Shown: one piece after another, positions 9,201-20,355 of the stretch
How the letters are laid out: each line of letters starts with the position of its first letter
Numbering within the stretch: position 1 is the stretch's first letter
Source of the DNA: Enhygromyxa salina
Lineage (GTDB): Bacteria; Myxococcota_A; Polyangia; Nannocystales; Nannocystaceae
Direction: 5' to 3'
NCBI RefSeq assembly: GCF_002994635.1
Contig: NZ_PVNL01000002.1
Coordinates: forward strand, 1-64,000
Length of the DNA: 64,000 bases
Position numbers and translations under genes: made by a program
Notes under the pieces: generated by a model
Database searches by the model: none
What the model saw: only the letters and a program-made list of their open reading frames with translations
Told to the model about the DNA's origin: nothing

Positions 9201-11035
9201 GCCGCGTGACCGAGGTGACGATCGGCGGCGAGCGACGGGTGATCGCGGCCGAGGACGCCGGTCGCTACCGCGACGCCCTGGGTGTGGTGCCGCCGATCGG
9301 GCTGCCGCAGGCGTACCTCGAATTGGTAGACGCGCCGCTCGAGGATCTCGTCGCCCGCTACGCCCGGACCCACGTGCCGTTCTCCGCTGGCGAGGTCGCG
9401 CGGCGACTCGGCGTCGGGCTGGGGCCGGTCCACACGGTGCTCGAGTCGCTGCGAACCCAAGATCGCCTGCTCGAGGGTGAGTTCCTGCCTGGCGGGCGCG
9501 AGCGCGAGTGGTGTGACGTCGAGGTCCTGCGGCGGCTCAAGCGGGCCTCGCTGGCCAAGCTCAGCGCCGCCGTCGAGGCCGTCGAGCCGCGCCTGTACGC
9601 GCGCTTCTTGCCGAGCTGGCACCGGATCGACGCCCCGGGTGAGGGGCTCGACGAGCTGGTCGCGGTGATCGAGCAGATTCAGGGCGTGCCGATCCCGTTT
9701 GGTGATCTCGAGCGCGCGGTGCTGCCGGCTCGGGTCCGCGGCTACCACCCGGGCATGCTGGATCAGCTGTGCGCGAGCGGGGAGCTGTCGTGGCGGGGCT
9801 TCGAGGCGCTGGGCAACGACGACGGCCGGATCGCGCTGTACCTCAGCGGTCACCTCGCCGCGCTGGCGCCGAGCGCCGAGCCGGTCGAGGGCGAGCTCGC
9901 GGCCAAGCTCCGCGAGCAGCTGAGCCGGCGCGGGGCCATGTTCTTCGCCGATCTCGAGCGCGCGCTCGGGGGCTTTCGCAACGAGCTGCTGGTCACGCTG
10001 TGGGACATGGTCTGGGCCGGCGAGCTGAGCAACGACACCTTCGCGCCGCTGCGCTCGCGCGCCCGCGGAGCCGGCGGCAGCGGCAAGGCCCGCAGCTTCG
10101 CGCGCCGTCGGCCGTCGCTGCACGGGCACCTGCAGCACCGTCGGGCCGGGCCGGCCGGCAGCGAGGGGCGATGGTCGCTGCTCGACCCTGCGAACAGTTT
10201 GCTGCCCACGGTGAGCCAGTCCGCGAAGGCGTCCGCAAGCGGGCGAGAAGCCCTCGCCCGAGCTGACAACAGCCTCGACCCGCGGCCCAGCGAGACCGAG
10301 CGCGCGACGGCGCTGAGCGTGCAGCTGCTCGAGCGCTTTGGGGTCGTGACCCGCGAGGCGGTCCGCAGCGCCAGCGTGCCCGGCGGGTTCACGGCCCACT
10401 ATCCGATCTTCAAGGCGATGGAGCAGGCCGGGAAGATCCGCCGGGGGTACTTCATCGCGGGCATGGGCGGCGCGCAGTTTGGCCTGCCGGGCGCCGAGGA
10501 TCGCCTGCGCGAGCAGGGCGACGCCACGCCGATCGTGATCTTGAGCGCGTGTGACCCCGCCAACGCCTACGGGGCTGGCCTGCCGTGGCCGCGCCGTGAG
10601 ACCGGCGCCAAGCCGCAGCGGGTCGCCGGCGCCCACGTGTTCATGTTCAACGGCTACCTGCTCGGCTGGCTGTCGCGCACCGAGAAGCTGCTGTTGTGCT
10701 TCATCGAGCCCGAGCAGATCCCCGACGTCGCCGAGCGAGAGCGCTGCGCCGCCGGGCTCGCCGAGGCGCTGCTCGAGCTGCTTCATCAAGAGCAGGGCCG
10801 CCGCAAGGCGATGCTGCTCGAGAAGATCGACGACGCGTTCGCCAACGAGCACTGGCTGGCCGACGAGCTCGGCAAGCTCGGGTTTCGCAAGACCCACGAC
10901 GGGCTGCTGCGCCAGCGCGATCGCAGCTGGGACCGCAACAGCGCTCGCAGCGGGTCCGGGGCGGGGAACAGGGCGATCGTCGGCGTGGTCGAGCGGCGCG
11001 CTGCGCCCGAGCCTCAGCTCTCGGGCAGCGGGTAG
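6278..11035 (+). CDS. lhr: Lhr-type large DNA helicase
   Basis: 1585 aa, close to the usual ~1500 aa of full-length Lhr, a superfamily 2 3'-5' helicase linked to DNA repair. Walker A APTGSGKT (51-58), DEIH box (180-183), SAT motif (LSATQRP), and motif VI QRIGRAGH (405-412) are all present. Winged-helix and beta-barrel Lhr-core regions follow to about residue 870, then a long C-terminal extension ending with the conserved TERATALSVQLLERFGVV and GYFIAGMGGAQFGLPG blocks. The start codon is TTG, chosen because the conserved N-terminus starts there. Two 12-bp repeats (7106-7129) add EGGGEGGG within the helicase core. A 727-codon antisense frame across the 3' half is a high-GC artefact. Confidence 0.93.
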   Translation: MPDRKSSGRDPLREFHPAVRGWFEAAFERPTLAQRKGWPAILDGDSMLLLAPTGSGKTLAAFLVALDRLMFKRELAGTEAPSASKSVDILYISPLKALGVDVERNLRAPLAGIRAVAQRDGAAHYMPTVGIRSGDTPQRERAQMLRRPPDILITTPESLYLLLSSRARETLRGVSTVIVDEIHSMVASKRGAHLFVSLERLEHERGASAPPLQRIGLSATQRPLDEVARLLGGCTPSPADAEQMLPRPVTIVDAGRKRALELEVQVPVEDMARLGAEGGGEGGGELDGPQAEVTVVGDKRSIWPSIHPRLVELIRAHRSTMVFVNNRSLAERLSQAINALAGEELSLAHHGSLSKEIRAVVEDRLKRGELPAIIATSSLELGIDMGAVDLVIQIEAPPSVASGLQRIGRAGHQVGGIARGVIIPKYRHDLLACAAVIQHMHAGHVEPTFYPRNPLDVLAQHIVAMVGVAEQWDVDALFELIRRAAPFAELGRRAFENTLDMLAGRYPSSEFAELRPRVIWDRVNQQITARKGAQRLAVQNAGTIPDRGLYGVFMLGEGGAPGTRVGELDEEMVFESRDGDVFVLGASSWKIVEITRDRVMVVPAPGEPGRMPFWHGDGPGRPMEFGRAIGALGRKLDKLPRERAEAVLQADHALDPLAARNLVDYLHDQREATGVLPSDKTIVVERWIDEIGDWRVAVLSPFGARVHAPWATAVAGRLREHSGVEVDMLWTDDGLAFRLPEVEEPPPAAMFFPEPDEVERLVIDNLSGSALFAGAFRENAARALLLPRRQPGKRTPLWMQRKRSADLLAVASRYRSFPIILETYRECLRDVFDLPALIELLQQVADRRVRVREVQSTSASPYAAALVFTWIGNFLYDDDQPRAERRAQALALDYAQLRELLGDAQLRELLDRDAVDEVELLLQRLDPRRAIRDLDHVHDALRELGELSRDELRERCEVERRGQVDAWVDRLIRERRVTEVTIGGERRVIAAEDAGRYRDALGVVPPIGLPQAYLELVDAPLEDLVARYARTHVPFSAGEVARRLGVGLGPVHTVLESLRTQDRLLEGEFLPGGREREWCDVEVLRRLKRASLAKLSAAVEAVEPRLYARFLPSWHRIDAPGEGLDELVAVIEQIQGVPIPFGDLERAVLPARVRGYHPGMLDQLCASGELSWRGFEALGNDDGRIALYLSGHLAALAPSAEPVEGELAAKLREQLSRRGAMFFADLERALGGFRNELLVTLWDMVWAGELSNDTFAPLRSRARGAGGSGKARSFARRRPSLHGHLQHRRAGPAGSEGRWSLLDPANSLLPTVSQSAKASASGREALARADNSLDPRPSETERATALSVQLLERFGVVTREAVRSASVPGGFTAHYPIFKAMEQAGKIRRGYFIAGMGGAQFGLPGAEDRLREQGDATPIVILSACDPANAYGAGLPWPRRETGAKPQRVAGAHVFMFNGYLLGWLSRTEKLLLCFIEPEQIPDVAERERCAAGLAEALLELLHQEQGRRKAMLLEKIDDAFANEHWLADELGKLGFRKTHDGLLRQRDRSWDRNSARSGSGAGNRAIVGVVERRAAPEPQLSGSG
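7106..7129. repeat. two perfect 12-bp tandem units inside lhr
   Basis: Unit gagggcggggga, in frame, coding EGGG twice; a partial third unit follows. Confidence 0.9.
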
Positions 11036-11745
11036 GAGTCCCACGGCAGGCGACCGAGCAGCCCCGCCGCGACCGGCACCCACCAGGCCAGGCCGTCGTG
11101 CCCGCCGAGCTCCTCGAGCACCAGCGTGCGCGTGAGCGAGGGGTTGCCCAGGCGCAGAGCCTCGATCGCGATGACCATCATCGGCCCCAGCTGGCGATCA
11201 CGCGGGAAGTCCTTGCGCCCGAGCATGGTCAGCGCGCCCTCGAAGTCGCCGAGCAACGCCCGGATCGCCACGACCTCTTCGCGCTGCGAGTCATCTTCGC
11301 AGCGGACCCAGGCCTCGTCGAAGTGGCGATCGAGCGCCAGCGACAGGTGCGGCGGCGCAGACTTGCGCGCGTGGCTGAGCACCGAGACCGACGAGTAGGG
11401 CGGAAACATCTCGGCGAGCTCCTCGCCGTGGGGCAAGCTGGGGTCGTTGGCGGAGTGATCGTCGTCGCCCGCGTGGACGTGGCCGATCTCGGCGAGGAGA
11501 CGCTCGGCCCGCGCCGCCAGACCACCGAAGCCGCCCAGGATCGCAATTGCTCCGACCTCGCGGGCCCGCCAGCCGTGACGCCGGCCATCTTCGGACTCGA
11601 GCTCGAGCCAGGTGACCGCGCTGCGTATGAGCCCACGCGCCAAGTGTTGATCGAGCGCCGTGGTGGCCGGTTCCATCGGCCGGAACATGCCACGAGTCTC
11701 CCGCGACGACCAGCGACCCTGGTCCCAGGCCGGGGCCCGGTTCAC
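11014..11745 (-). CDS. hypothetical protein co-transcribed with the GNAT-like gene
   Basis: 243 aa, soluble, helix-rich and leucine/alanine-rich; no motif or family recognised. The GTG start overlaps the upstream gene's TGA as GTGA (11742-11745), so it is probably translationally coupled to the GNAT-like gene. Its 3' end overlaps the end of lhr by 22 bases tail to tail. An internal Met at about residue 20 (MFRPMEP) is a possible alternative start. Blocks such as GDFEGALTMLGRKDFP hint at a TPR-like helical array, but this is weak. Confidence 0.6.
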   Translation of the reverse strand: MNRAPAWDQGRWSSRETRGMFRPMEPATTALDQHLARGLIRSAVTWLELESEDGRRHGWRAREVGAIAILGGFGGLAARAERLLAEIGHVHAGDDDHSANDPSLPHGEELAEMFPPYSSVSVLSHARKSAPPHLSLALDRHFDEAWVRCEDDSQREEVVAIRALLGDFEGALTMLGRKDFPRDRQLGPMMVIAIEALRLGNPSLTRTLVLEELGGHDGLAWWVPVAAGLLGRLPWDSYPLPES

Positions 11746-12986
11746 GCCGAGTCGGCCCGGTAGGGGCCGTAGCCATGCAGCTCCCGCACGTGGTGGGCGA
11801 TCGCTCGCGTCTCTTCCCGCAGGAACTCCCGCACGCCGTGGTCGAGGCCCGGGTGGCGCAGCCAGTGGGCCGAGTGGCAGATCACGGGCAAAAACCCACG
11901 CAGCAGCTTGTGCTCACCCTGGGCGCCGGCCTCGAACAGCGGCAGCCCGAGCTCGATGCAGCGCTCGATCCCGGCGTAGTAGGCGGCCTCGAAGTGGAGA
12001 AATTCGAGCTCGTGATCGCAGCCCCAGTAGCGCCCGTACAGGCCTTGCTCGGTCTCGAAGAACAGCGCGCCCGCGATCGGCTCGCTGTCGCAGATCGCCT
12101 CGAGGAACCGGACCCGCTCGGGCGCGAGCTCGAGCAGCGATTGAAAAAATGTGGGCCGCAGGTACTGGCGGCCGCCGTAGAGGTTGGTGGTCCGGCGATA
12201 GAATCGATCCAACGCCGCGCGCGAGGTCGCCGTGAGCTCGGCGCCAGGGACGAAGCGGATCGCGTCGACCTGCGCCTGGGCCCGGCGTCGCTCCTTGCGG
12301 ATCTGCTTGCGCTTGCGCGACGTCAGCTGCGCCAGAAATTCGTCGAAGTTCGCGTACCCGCGGTTGTGCCAGTGGAACTGAAAGCTCGAGCGCGCCGCGA
12401 AGCCGGCGGCGACCAGCTGCTCGCGCTCGTCCTCGGTCGTGAACAGCCAGTGGATCGACCCGCACTTGCGGTCGTCGGCGAGCGCCCGCACGCCCTCGAT
12501 CAGGCGCTGGGTCACGGCGTGTCGGCCGGCTTCGTCGAGCGACGGGTGCAGCAAGATCCGTCGGCCGGTCGCGGGCGTCGCCGGGGCGGCGATGACCAGC
12601 TTCGGGTAGTAGGGGATCCCGGCCTGGGTCGACGCCCGCGCCCAGTGAAAATCGAAGATGTACTCGCCGTAGCTGTGATCTTTGACATAGGCAGCGACGG
12701 CGCCGAGCAGCTGGGGACCCCGCTGATCCCGCTCACCTGCTCGATCAGGGGAGTTCTCCTGCGCAGCCCGCAGCTCAGCCCGGTCCGAGGGCGGGTCCCC
12801 GTGCACCAAGAGGTAGTGCGGATCCCATCCTGCCTCGGGCCCCACGGACCCGGAGATCTCCAGGGCGCGAAGGAAACCCCACTCCAAAAACGGCGATGGC
12901 GCGTGTTCTAGCGCGTTCCAGCTCGCGCGCTCGACGCTCTCGATGCTCTTGCGCTCGGTCAGAGTCAGATCCACGAGGCCGAGCAT
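11742..12986 (-). CDS. GNAT-superfamily protein of the DUF482 (COG3146) family
   Basis: 414 aa. Family signature blocks: SPFLEWGFLRALEISGSVG (31-49), YVKDHSYGEYIFDF (about 99-112), GIPYYPKLVIAAPATPATG (120-138), and C-terminally FLHFEAAYYAGIERCI and AGAQGEHKLLRGFLP. These proteins are predicted N-acyltransferases, related in fold to FemAB enzymes; the substrate is not established. It is longer than many relatives by an Arg/Asp-rich insertion at about residues 67-88. It begins a two-gene operon with the 11014-11745 gene. The gene lies divergent to clpS with a 158-base gap. Confidence 0.85.
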   Translation of the reverse strand: MLGLVDLTLTERKSIESVERASWNALEHAPSPFLEWGFLRALEISGSVGPEAGWDPHYLLVHGDPPSDRAELRAAQENSPDRAGERDQRGPQLLGAVAAYVKDHSYGEYIFDFHWARASTQAGIPYYPKLVIAAPATPATGRRILLHPSLDEAGRHAVTQRLIEGVRALADDRKCGSIHWLFTTEDEREQLVAAGFAARSSFQFHWHNRGYANFDEFLAQLTSRKRKQIRKERRRAQAQVDAIRFVPGAELTATSRAALDRFYRRTTNLYGGRQYLRPTFFQSLLELAPERVRFLEAICDSEPIAGALFFETEQGLYGRYWGCDHELEFLHFEAAYYAGIERCIELGLPLFEAGAQGEHKLLRGFLPVICHSAHWLRHPGLDHGVREFLREETRAIAHHVRELHGYGPYRADSA

Positions 12987-13023
12987 TACCCTTGCGCGGC
13001 CCGGCGCAAACTCCGAACTCCGC

Positions 13024-13078
13024 TACAATGCGGCGGCCGGGATCCGGGCCACCCTCGAGTGTCCCAGATCCGGGCCAC
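13024..13078 (+). promoter_or_regulatory. clpS upstream region: TACAAT box and a 12-bp direct repeat
   Basis: TACAAT (13024-13029) is a good -10 but lacks a clear -35. The 12-mer gatccgggccac occurs at 13041-13052 and 13067-13078, 26 bases start to start, between the box and the clpS ATG. It could bind a regulator or structure the leader; this is inference. Confidence 0.35.
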
Positions 13079-13144
13079 ACTGAACCCAGACTGCCTGCCT
13101 CCCGCCCGGCAATTTCTCGCCAGCCGTACCCCCGCCGCTGCGCC

Positions 13145-13475
13145 ATGTCCGACCAGCGTAAAGACGAACCTCAACGTGGTGTCGCGCTCAAGACCCGCGA
13201 CAAACAAAAATCGAAGCGGCCGCGCATGTACCGCGTGCTACTCCACAACGACGACTACACGCCGATGGAATTCGTGGTCCGCCTGCTGCAGACCGTGTTC
13301 CACCACGGCGAGTCGATGGCGCAACAGATCATGCTCCACGTGCACAACTCCGGCGTCGGCGTAGCCGGTGTCTTCACCCACGAGATCGCCGAGACCAAGG
13401 TCGCACAGACCCACATGCTCGCCCGACAAAACGAGAGCCCGCTGATGGCCTCGATGGAACCAGAGGACGATCCCG

Positions 13476-13489
<14 letters not shown>
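13145..13489 (+). CDS. clpS: ClpS adaptor of the ClpAP protease
   Basis: 114 aa. ClpS delivers N-degron substrates to ClpA. The variable N-terminal arm (residues 1-27) is followed by the core MYRVLLHNDDYTPMEFVV (28-45), whose Asn35/Asp36 match the residues that bind the substrate alpha-amino group, then VFTHEIAETKV (76-86). The start is the ATG at 13145; the open frame reaches upstream to 12896 but with no ClpS homology. It overlaps clpA by 14 bases, giving a clpS-clpA operon as in E. coli. Confidence 0.96.
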
Positions 13490-16121
<2,632 letters not shown>

Positions 16122-16139
16122 GCGAAGCAGCCGACGTGC

Positions 16140-16487
16140 TCACCCGCCGCCTTCCATGGCGGCGAGCAGGTCGGCGCGCTTGAACGGCTTGGCGAGGAAC
16201 ACGGCCGGCGACAGCGCCTCGATGTCGGGCGACTCGCCGTGGCCGCTGATCAGGACCACGTGGACCGTAAACCCGTGCTCGCGGATCCGACGCGCCAGGT
16301 TGACGCCGTCGAGCCTGGGCATGCGGATGTCGGTGATCAGCACGCTCCAGCCCTGGGGTGCCTGCTCGAACAGCTCCCAGGCCTCGAGCCCATCGTGGGC
16401 GATCGTGGTCTCATGGCCGTGCACTTGCAGCAGCCGCGCGAGCGACTTGGCGATGCGAGGCTCGTCGTCGACCACGAGTACCTTCAC
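16140..16487 (-). CDS. single-domain response regulator (receiver only)
   Basis: 115 aa, a stand-alone receiver domain. Acidic pocket D8/D9 (VVDDE), phospho-acceptor D53 (ITDIRMP), switch Ser81 and conserved Lys100 (LAKPF) are all present. There is no output domain, so it probably acts by protein contact or in a phosphorelay. It is the second gene after the histidine kinase. The start is GTG, preceded by an unusually strong Shine-Dalgarno. Confidence 0.93.
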   Translation of the reverse strand: MKVLVVDDEPRIAKSLARLLQVHGHETTIAHDGLEAWELFEQAPQGWSVLITDIRMPRLDGVNLARRIREHGFTVHVVLISGHGESPDIEALSPAVFLAKPFKRADLLAAMEGGG

Positions 16488-16490
16488 GGG

Positions 16491-16499
16491 ATCACCTCC
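16491..16499 (-). promoter_or_regulatory. strong Shine-Dalgarno overlapping the kinase stop codon
   Basis: On the minus strand GGAGGTGAT contains the kinase stop (TGA, 16492-16494) and lies 7 bases (from GGAGG) before the GTG of the receiver gene. This fits reinitiation coupling of kinase and receiver synthesis. Confidence 0.8.
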
Positions 16500-17541
16500 A
16501 TCGGTGCACCGCCCTTGGCAGCCTGACCCGCATGCGGGTTCCGAGCCCGCCCGAGCCCGCGCCTGACCCCCCGACTGACCCCCCGACTGAACAGGCCGCT
16601 TCGGGGGGGTGGGCCCCGGAGTTGGTTAGCGCTTCGACGGTGCCCCCATGGCGATCGATGATCCCGTGAACGATCGAGAGACCCAGACCCGCACCCCGCC
16701 CGACGGCCTTGGTTGTGAAGAAGGGATCGAAGATTCGATCCAGGTCGGCGGCGGGGATCCCTGGGCCATTATCGGCAACTTCAAAACCAACGACATCATG
16801 CTCGACGAAGCTGCGCGCGACAATACGGGCGTCGCTGCGGCCGCGCAGGGCATCGCGCGCGTTGATCACCAAGTTGGCGACAACCTGAAGCAGCTCGTCG
16901 ACCTGGCATGAGATCGGCTCGATATCGGGTGCCAGGTCGAGCTCGAACTGGATCCCCTCCGACCGCACCTGGCCGCCCAGCGCGCTCATCGCCTGGGTGA
17001 GCACGTCGTTGACGCTGGCCAGCGTCGAGTCACCACCGTCCTCGCCATGGTCATTGTAGTGGGCATCCCGGCGGCTGAAGGCGAGCAAGTGCGCGGCGAC
17101 GCTGCTGCCCCGGACGACCTGCTCCTCGATCGCGTCGAGCAGCTCGAGCGCCGTGGCCATGTCCCCAGCGGCGATCGCGTCGCGCGCCTCTTCGGCCGAT
17201 AGGCCGATGATCTGCAGCGGTTGGTTGAGCTCGTGGGCGACCCCGGTCGCGAGCTGGCCGAGCGCGGCGAGCTTGGCCGAGTGCACCACCTGGGCCTGCG
17301 CGTGGGCCAGATCTCGCAGCGCGAGCTCGTATTGGTCACGCCTGACGACCGTCGCCTGCAGCTCTTCCGCGAGCATGTTCAGCGCAACGCAGATACCGTC
17401 GAGATCTTCGTAGAGGTCACTGTCGTCGCCGCCGTCAGTCAACAGCTCTGGATCGACGCGAGCGTCGAGCTCGCCACGGGCGAGATCGCACATGACCGCC
17501 AAGATCTCGCCGGTTCGCCGCTGGATGAGCAGTTCAGCCAT
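16492..17541 (-). CDS. soluble sensor histidine kinase
   Basis: 349 aa from the preferred ATG at 17541, which has AAGGAG 9 bases upstream; a frame 20 codons longer (to 17601) lacks such a site. Numbering from the longer frame: a HAMP/coiled-coil-like N-terminal part (60-110), H-box [11 protein letters not shown] with phospho-accepting His123, N-box [10 protein letters not shown] (243-252), G1 DNGPGI (277-282) and G2 GAGLGLSI (303-310). No membrane segment is visible, so it should sense a cytoplasmic signal. Near the C-terminus a Gly/Ser-rich loop includes a 12-bp duplication (16563-16586). It is co-transcribed with a receiver-only partner. Confidence 0.92.
   Translation of the reverse strand: MAELLIQRRTGEILAVMCDLARGELDARVDPELLTDGGDDSDLYEDLDGICVALNMLAEELQATVVRRDQYELALRDLAHAQAQVVHSAKLAALGQLATGVAHELNQPLQIIGLSAEEARDAIAAGDMATALELLDAIEEQVVRGSSVAAHLLAFSRRDAHYNDHGEDGGDSTLASVNDVLTQAMSALGGQVRSEGIQFELDLAPDIEPISCQVDELLQVVANLVINARDALRGRSDARIVARSFVEHDVVGFEVADNGPGIPAADLDRIFDPFFTTKAVGRGAGLGLSIVHGIIDRHGGTVEALTNSGAHPPEAACSVGGSVGGSGAGSGGLGTRMRVRLPRAVHRWR
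16563..16586. repeat. two perfect 12-bp tandem units in the kinase gene
   Basis: Unit ctgaccccccga, in frame, giving SVGG twice near the kinase C-terminus. Confidence 0.9.
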
Positions 17542-17641
17542 TCGAGCGCGCTCCTTCGGCGGTCGTGCGGAGAACATTTGACCAGGCCTCCATGGCGACA
17601 CACGGTAGCTTACCTTGGGTACTGTAGCCTATCTCGCAGGG

Positions 17642-17655
17642 ATATTGTGCAATAT
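17642..17655. promoter_or_regulatory. AT-rich inverted repeat upstream of the kinase gene
   Basis: ATATTG-tg-CAATAT, 6-base arms in an AT-rich island about 100 bases upstream of the kinase start and in the divergent gap with the hydrolase gene. It could be an operator; no regulator is identified. Confidence 0.35.
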
Positions 17656-17784
17656 AGCGTTTTGTTGACGAGGCACGACGTGACAGGGCGGGCGGGTAGT
17701 CAGCGTGTCCTTTGGATCGCCCGCAGATAATTCGCCACATGTAGATCGCCACACACGACCGGTGCGCGCGGGACGAGTTGTTCG

Positions 17785-17814
17785 TTGACCCCCGCGAGCG
17801 GGCGCGCGTAGCAT
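17785..17814 (+). promoter_or_regulatory. sigma70-like promoter of the alpha/beta hydrolase gene
   Basis: TTGACC (17785-17790), 18-base spacer, TAGCAT (17809-17814), 11 bases before the ATG at 17826. The transcript would have a leader of only a few bases. Confidence 0.5.
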
Positions 17815-17825
17815 CGCGGTTCACC

Positions 17826-18593
17826 ATGCCGAGCTATACGACCCCTGACGGCCTCAACATCTCTTATCGCGTCGTTGGAGAGGGCGAGCCGGTCGTGTTG
17901 GTGCATGGGTGGATGGTCGGCGGTGCGATCTTCGACGCGATCACCCCCGCGCTCGTTGGCGCTGGCAAGCAGGTGATCATCCCGGACCAGCGAGGTGTCG
18001 GTGACTCGGCGCAACCCCCGACGGGCTATACGCTCGATCTGTACGCGCGGGACCTGATCGAGCTCGTCAACGCTGCCGGGCTCAAGCGCTTCAAGCTGCT
18101 CGGTCACTCGATGGGCGGTCAGATCGCCCAGCTCGTCGCGGCCGCCCTCGGAGATCGGGTGCAGACGATGGTCCTGCTGTGCTCGGTGCCGGCAGCGGGT
18201 GTGCCGCTGCCCGATGAGATGCGGCAGATGTTTCGCAGCTCGGGCGGCAATCCAGAGGCGCAGACCAAGATCCTCCAGACGGCCTGCAAGCAGCTCGACG
18301 ACGCCGGGCTCGCGACGATCCTCGCGACCGCCGCGACCGTGTTCCCCAACTGCGTCGCCGAGAGCTTCGACGCATGGACCGGCGGCGGGTTCGAGAAGCG
18401 CCTCGCCGAGATCACCTGCGAGAAGACCTACGTGATCGGCACGGACGACCCGTTCTTGCCCCGCGAGGTGCTCGAGCCGATGGTCGTTCAGCCGATCGAG
18501 AACGCCGAGTTCGTGTACATGCCAGGGCCCGGCCACTACCCGCAGATTGAAGCCACGCAGGCGACCGCCGCCAAGCTCGTCGAGCTGCTCTAG
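17826..18593 (+). CDS. alpha/beta-hydrolase
   Basis: 255 aa from the ATG at 17826; a frame starting 16 codons earlier would overlap the promoter-like site. Oxyanion region VLVHGWMVGG (25-33), nucleophile elbow GHSMGG with Ser95, acid GTDDPF (Asp207/208) and GPGHYP with His237 complete the triad of hydrolases acting on esters, lactones or similar bonds. It begins PSYTTPDGLNISYRVVG like proline iminopeptidase/haloperoxidase-type members. No signal peptide. Substrate unknown. The last codons and stop lie in a 22-bp tandem repeat. Confidence 0.88.
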   Translation: MPSYTTPDGLNISYRVVGEGEPVVLVHGWMVGGAIFDAITPALVGAGKQVIIPDQRGVGDSAQPPTGYTLDLYARDLIELVNAAGLKRFKLLGHSMGGQIAQLVAAALGDRVQTMVLLCSVPAAGVPLPDEMRQMFRSSGGNPEAQTKILQTACKQLDDAGLATILATAATVFPNCVAESFDAWTGGGFEKRLAEITCEKTYVIGTDDPFLPREVLEPMVVQPIENAEFVYMPGPGHYPQIEATQATAAKLVELL

Positions 18594-18637
18594 CAAGCTC
18601 GTCGAGCTGCTCTAGCAAGCTCGTCGAGCTGCTCTAG
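18572..18637. repeat. three perfect 22-bp tandem units carrying stop codons for both strands
   Basis: Units at 18572-18593, 18594-18615 and 18616-18637. Each has the odd palindrome AGCTCG-T-CGAGCT and ends in CTAG, which reads TAG on both strands. Unit 1 supplies the hydrolase stop and unit 3 the stop of the opposing TPR lipoprotein gene. Confidence 0.95.
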
Positions 18638-20355
18638 CGCCCGTTGACCAGGTCACCGAGCCGGTTGACGGCGGCGCGGGTCTGCTTGGTCAACACGTGG
18701 CCGGGGCCGCGGACCTTGTCTTCGACGAGCAGCGACTTCTCGTAGTAGCGCAGCGCGTCTTTGTACTTCTTGCGCTTCTCGGCGATCAGGCCGCAGTTGA
18801 AGTAGCTGGTCGCGGTCACGATGTTGTCGGGGCCCAGCATGTCTTCGCGGACCTTCAGCGCCTGCTCGGCGAGCGTGTTGGCCTCGTCGTATTGCTTGAG
18901 CTTGTAGTGGGCGGTCGCCATGGCATCGAGTGTCTTGGCGGTCTCGAGGTGGTGCTCGCCAAACGCCAGCTTTCGCAGGGTCAGGGCCTTGGCGTACCAC
19001 TCGAGCGCGCTCGCGTAGCCCTTGCGGGCGGCCCAGACCTCGCCGATGCCGTGGAGGCTGACGGCGACCTCGGGGTGACCGGGGCCGAGGATCCGCTGCT
19101 GGACCTCGATCGCGTGGTTGAGCAGCGCGTAGGCGTCGTCGATCTTTTCTTGCAGCAGCAGCACGCTGGCGTAGTTGGCCTCGGACAGCGCGGTCGCGGG
19201 GTGATCTTTGCCGAGCGAGCGGGTCTCGGCCTCGATCGCTTTTTGGTACCAGGCGACGGCGCCCTCGACGTCGTCGAGGCCAATGTGAACGAACCCGAGG
19301 TTGTGATAGGCGCGCGAGGTGACGGGGTCGTCGGCGCCAAAGGTCTTGGTCCAGATGTCGAGCGCGCGCATGTACAGCTCGTGCGCGGTCTTGTAGCTGG
19401 CGACGGCGGCCTCGAGGTTGCCGAGCCGGTTGGCGGCGTCGGCGACCCGCGGGTGGTCTTTGCCAAAGAACGACTCGCGCTGGCGCATGGCCGACTCGAG
19501 GTGGGTGCGGGCCTCCTCGTGGTTGCCGCGGCGCAGCTCGGCGGTGCCCAGGCAGGTCAGGGCGTCGGCCTCGCCGATCGCATAGCCCAGCTTCTGGGCC
19601 TGGGTCAGCGACGGGGCGCCGTAGACGATCGCCTTGTCGTACTCACCCTGCAGGACCGCGTGGTTGCAGGCCGCGATCGTGGCGTCGAGGCTGCGGCGCT
19701 CGTCGCCCGAGCGCTTGGCCGCGATCGCGGCGTCGTTGAGCAGCCCGCTGGCGGCCTCGCTCTTGCCCAACGCGAGCAGGGTCTTGGCCTCGGCGGTCTT
19801 GCTGTCGGCCGTCTGCGCGGCCTCGGAGTCGGCGGTCTCCTCTGGGGTCTTGTAGTAGGCCAACACCGCCTGGTTTTGACAGGTCGCAATGTTCTCGGAG
19901 ATGTCGAGCATCGCCCGGTCGATGTGCTCGTAGCTGGTGCGGTCGACCTCGCCGAGTTGGGTGATCAGCGTGCGCTGCTGGACCAGCGCGGTGTTGAGGC
20001 ACAGCGAGACCCGCACGTAGATCTCTTCGGGCATCGTCTGCCGCTCGAGCGTGTCCTTGCAGGCGCGGCGGTTCATCATCACCCAGTCGGTCGTGATCGC
20101 GTCCATCTTGGTGACGATGCGATCGACGTTGACCACCTGGCTCTCGCCCGCGAAGGTTCGCAGCCCGTCTCGGACCTCGCGGCGCTTGGCGTTGCCCCAG
20201 ATCTTCTCGACGTCGAGATCGAAGTCGTCGCACGCGCCGCGAGCTTGAGGGGGCCCAGGGGTCGCGCAGCCGGGTGTCAGGCCGAGGCCAGCGCCCGCGA
20301 GCAGGCCAGCGCTCAGGACCCAGGTAGAGAGGGGAGAGGTGCTTGGCTTGGTCAC
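18634..20355 (-). CDS. TPR lipoprotein with a myxobacterial kinase-type linker module
   Basis: 573 aa from a GTG at 20355, which overlaps the upstream gene's TGA as GTGA; the open frame extends 73 codons upstream but as Arg-rich junk. Signal with a cysteine after LTPG (about residue 29) suggests a lipoprotein, although the lipobox is imperfect. Next comes a module (EKIWGNAKRREVRDGL, then DWVMMNRRACKDT and SLCL) which I know from the region between kinase and TPR domains in myxobacterial Ser/Thr kinases. About seven kinesin-light-chain-like TPRs follow (for example AYHNLGFVHIGLDDVEGAV). No kinase domain. Likely an envelope scaffold. Confidence 0.8.
   Translation of the reverse strand: MTKPSTSPLSTWVLSAGLLAGAGLGLTPGCATPGPPQARGACDDFDLDVEKIWGNAKRREVRDGLRTFAGESQVVNVDRIVTKMDAITTDWVMMNRRACKDTLERQTMPEEIYVRVSLCLNTALVQQRTLITQLGEVDRTSYEHIDRAMLDISENIATCQNQAVLAYYKTPEETADSEAAQTADSKTAEAKTLLALGKSEAASGLLNDAAIAAKRSGDERRSLDATIAACNHAVLQGEYDKAIVYGAPSLTQAQKLGYAIGEADALTCLGTAELRRGNHEEARTHLESAMRQRESFFGKDHPRVADAANRLGNLEAAVASYKTAHELYMRALDIWTKTFGADDPVTSRAYHNLGFVHIGLDDVEGAVAWYQKAIEAETRSLGKDHPATALSEANYASVLLLQEKIDDAYALLNHAIEVQQRILGPGHPEVAVSLHGIGEVWAARKGYASALEWYAKALTLRKLAFGEHHLETAKTLDAMATAHYKLKQYDEANTLAEQALKVREDMLGPDNIVTATSYFNCGLIAEKRKKYKDALRYYEKSLLVEDKVRGPGHVLTKQTRAAVNRLGDLVNGR

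Noticed and set aside
8900..11083. 727-codon antisense frame over lhr
   Set aside because: Gln/Leu/Arg-rich shadow of a high-GC gene; no domain, and lhr itself is fully supported.
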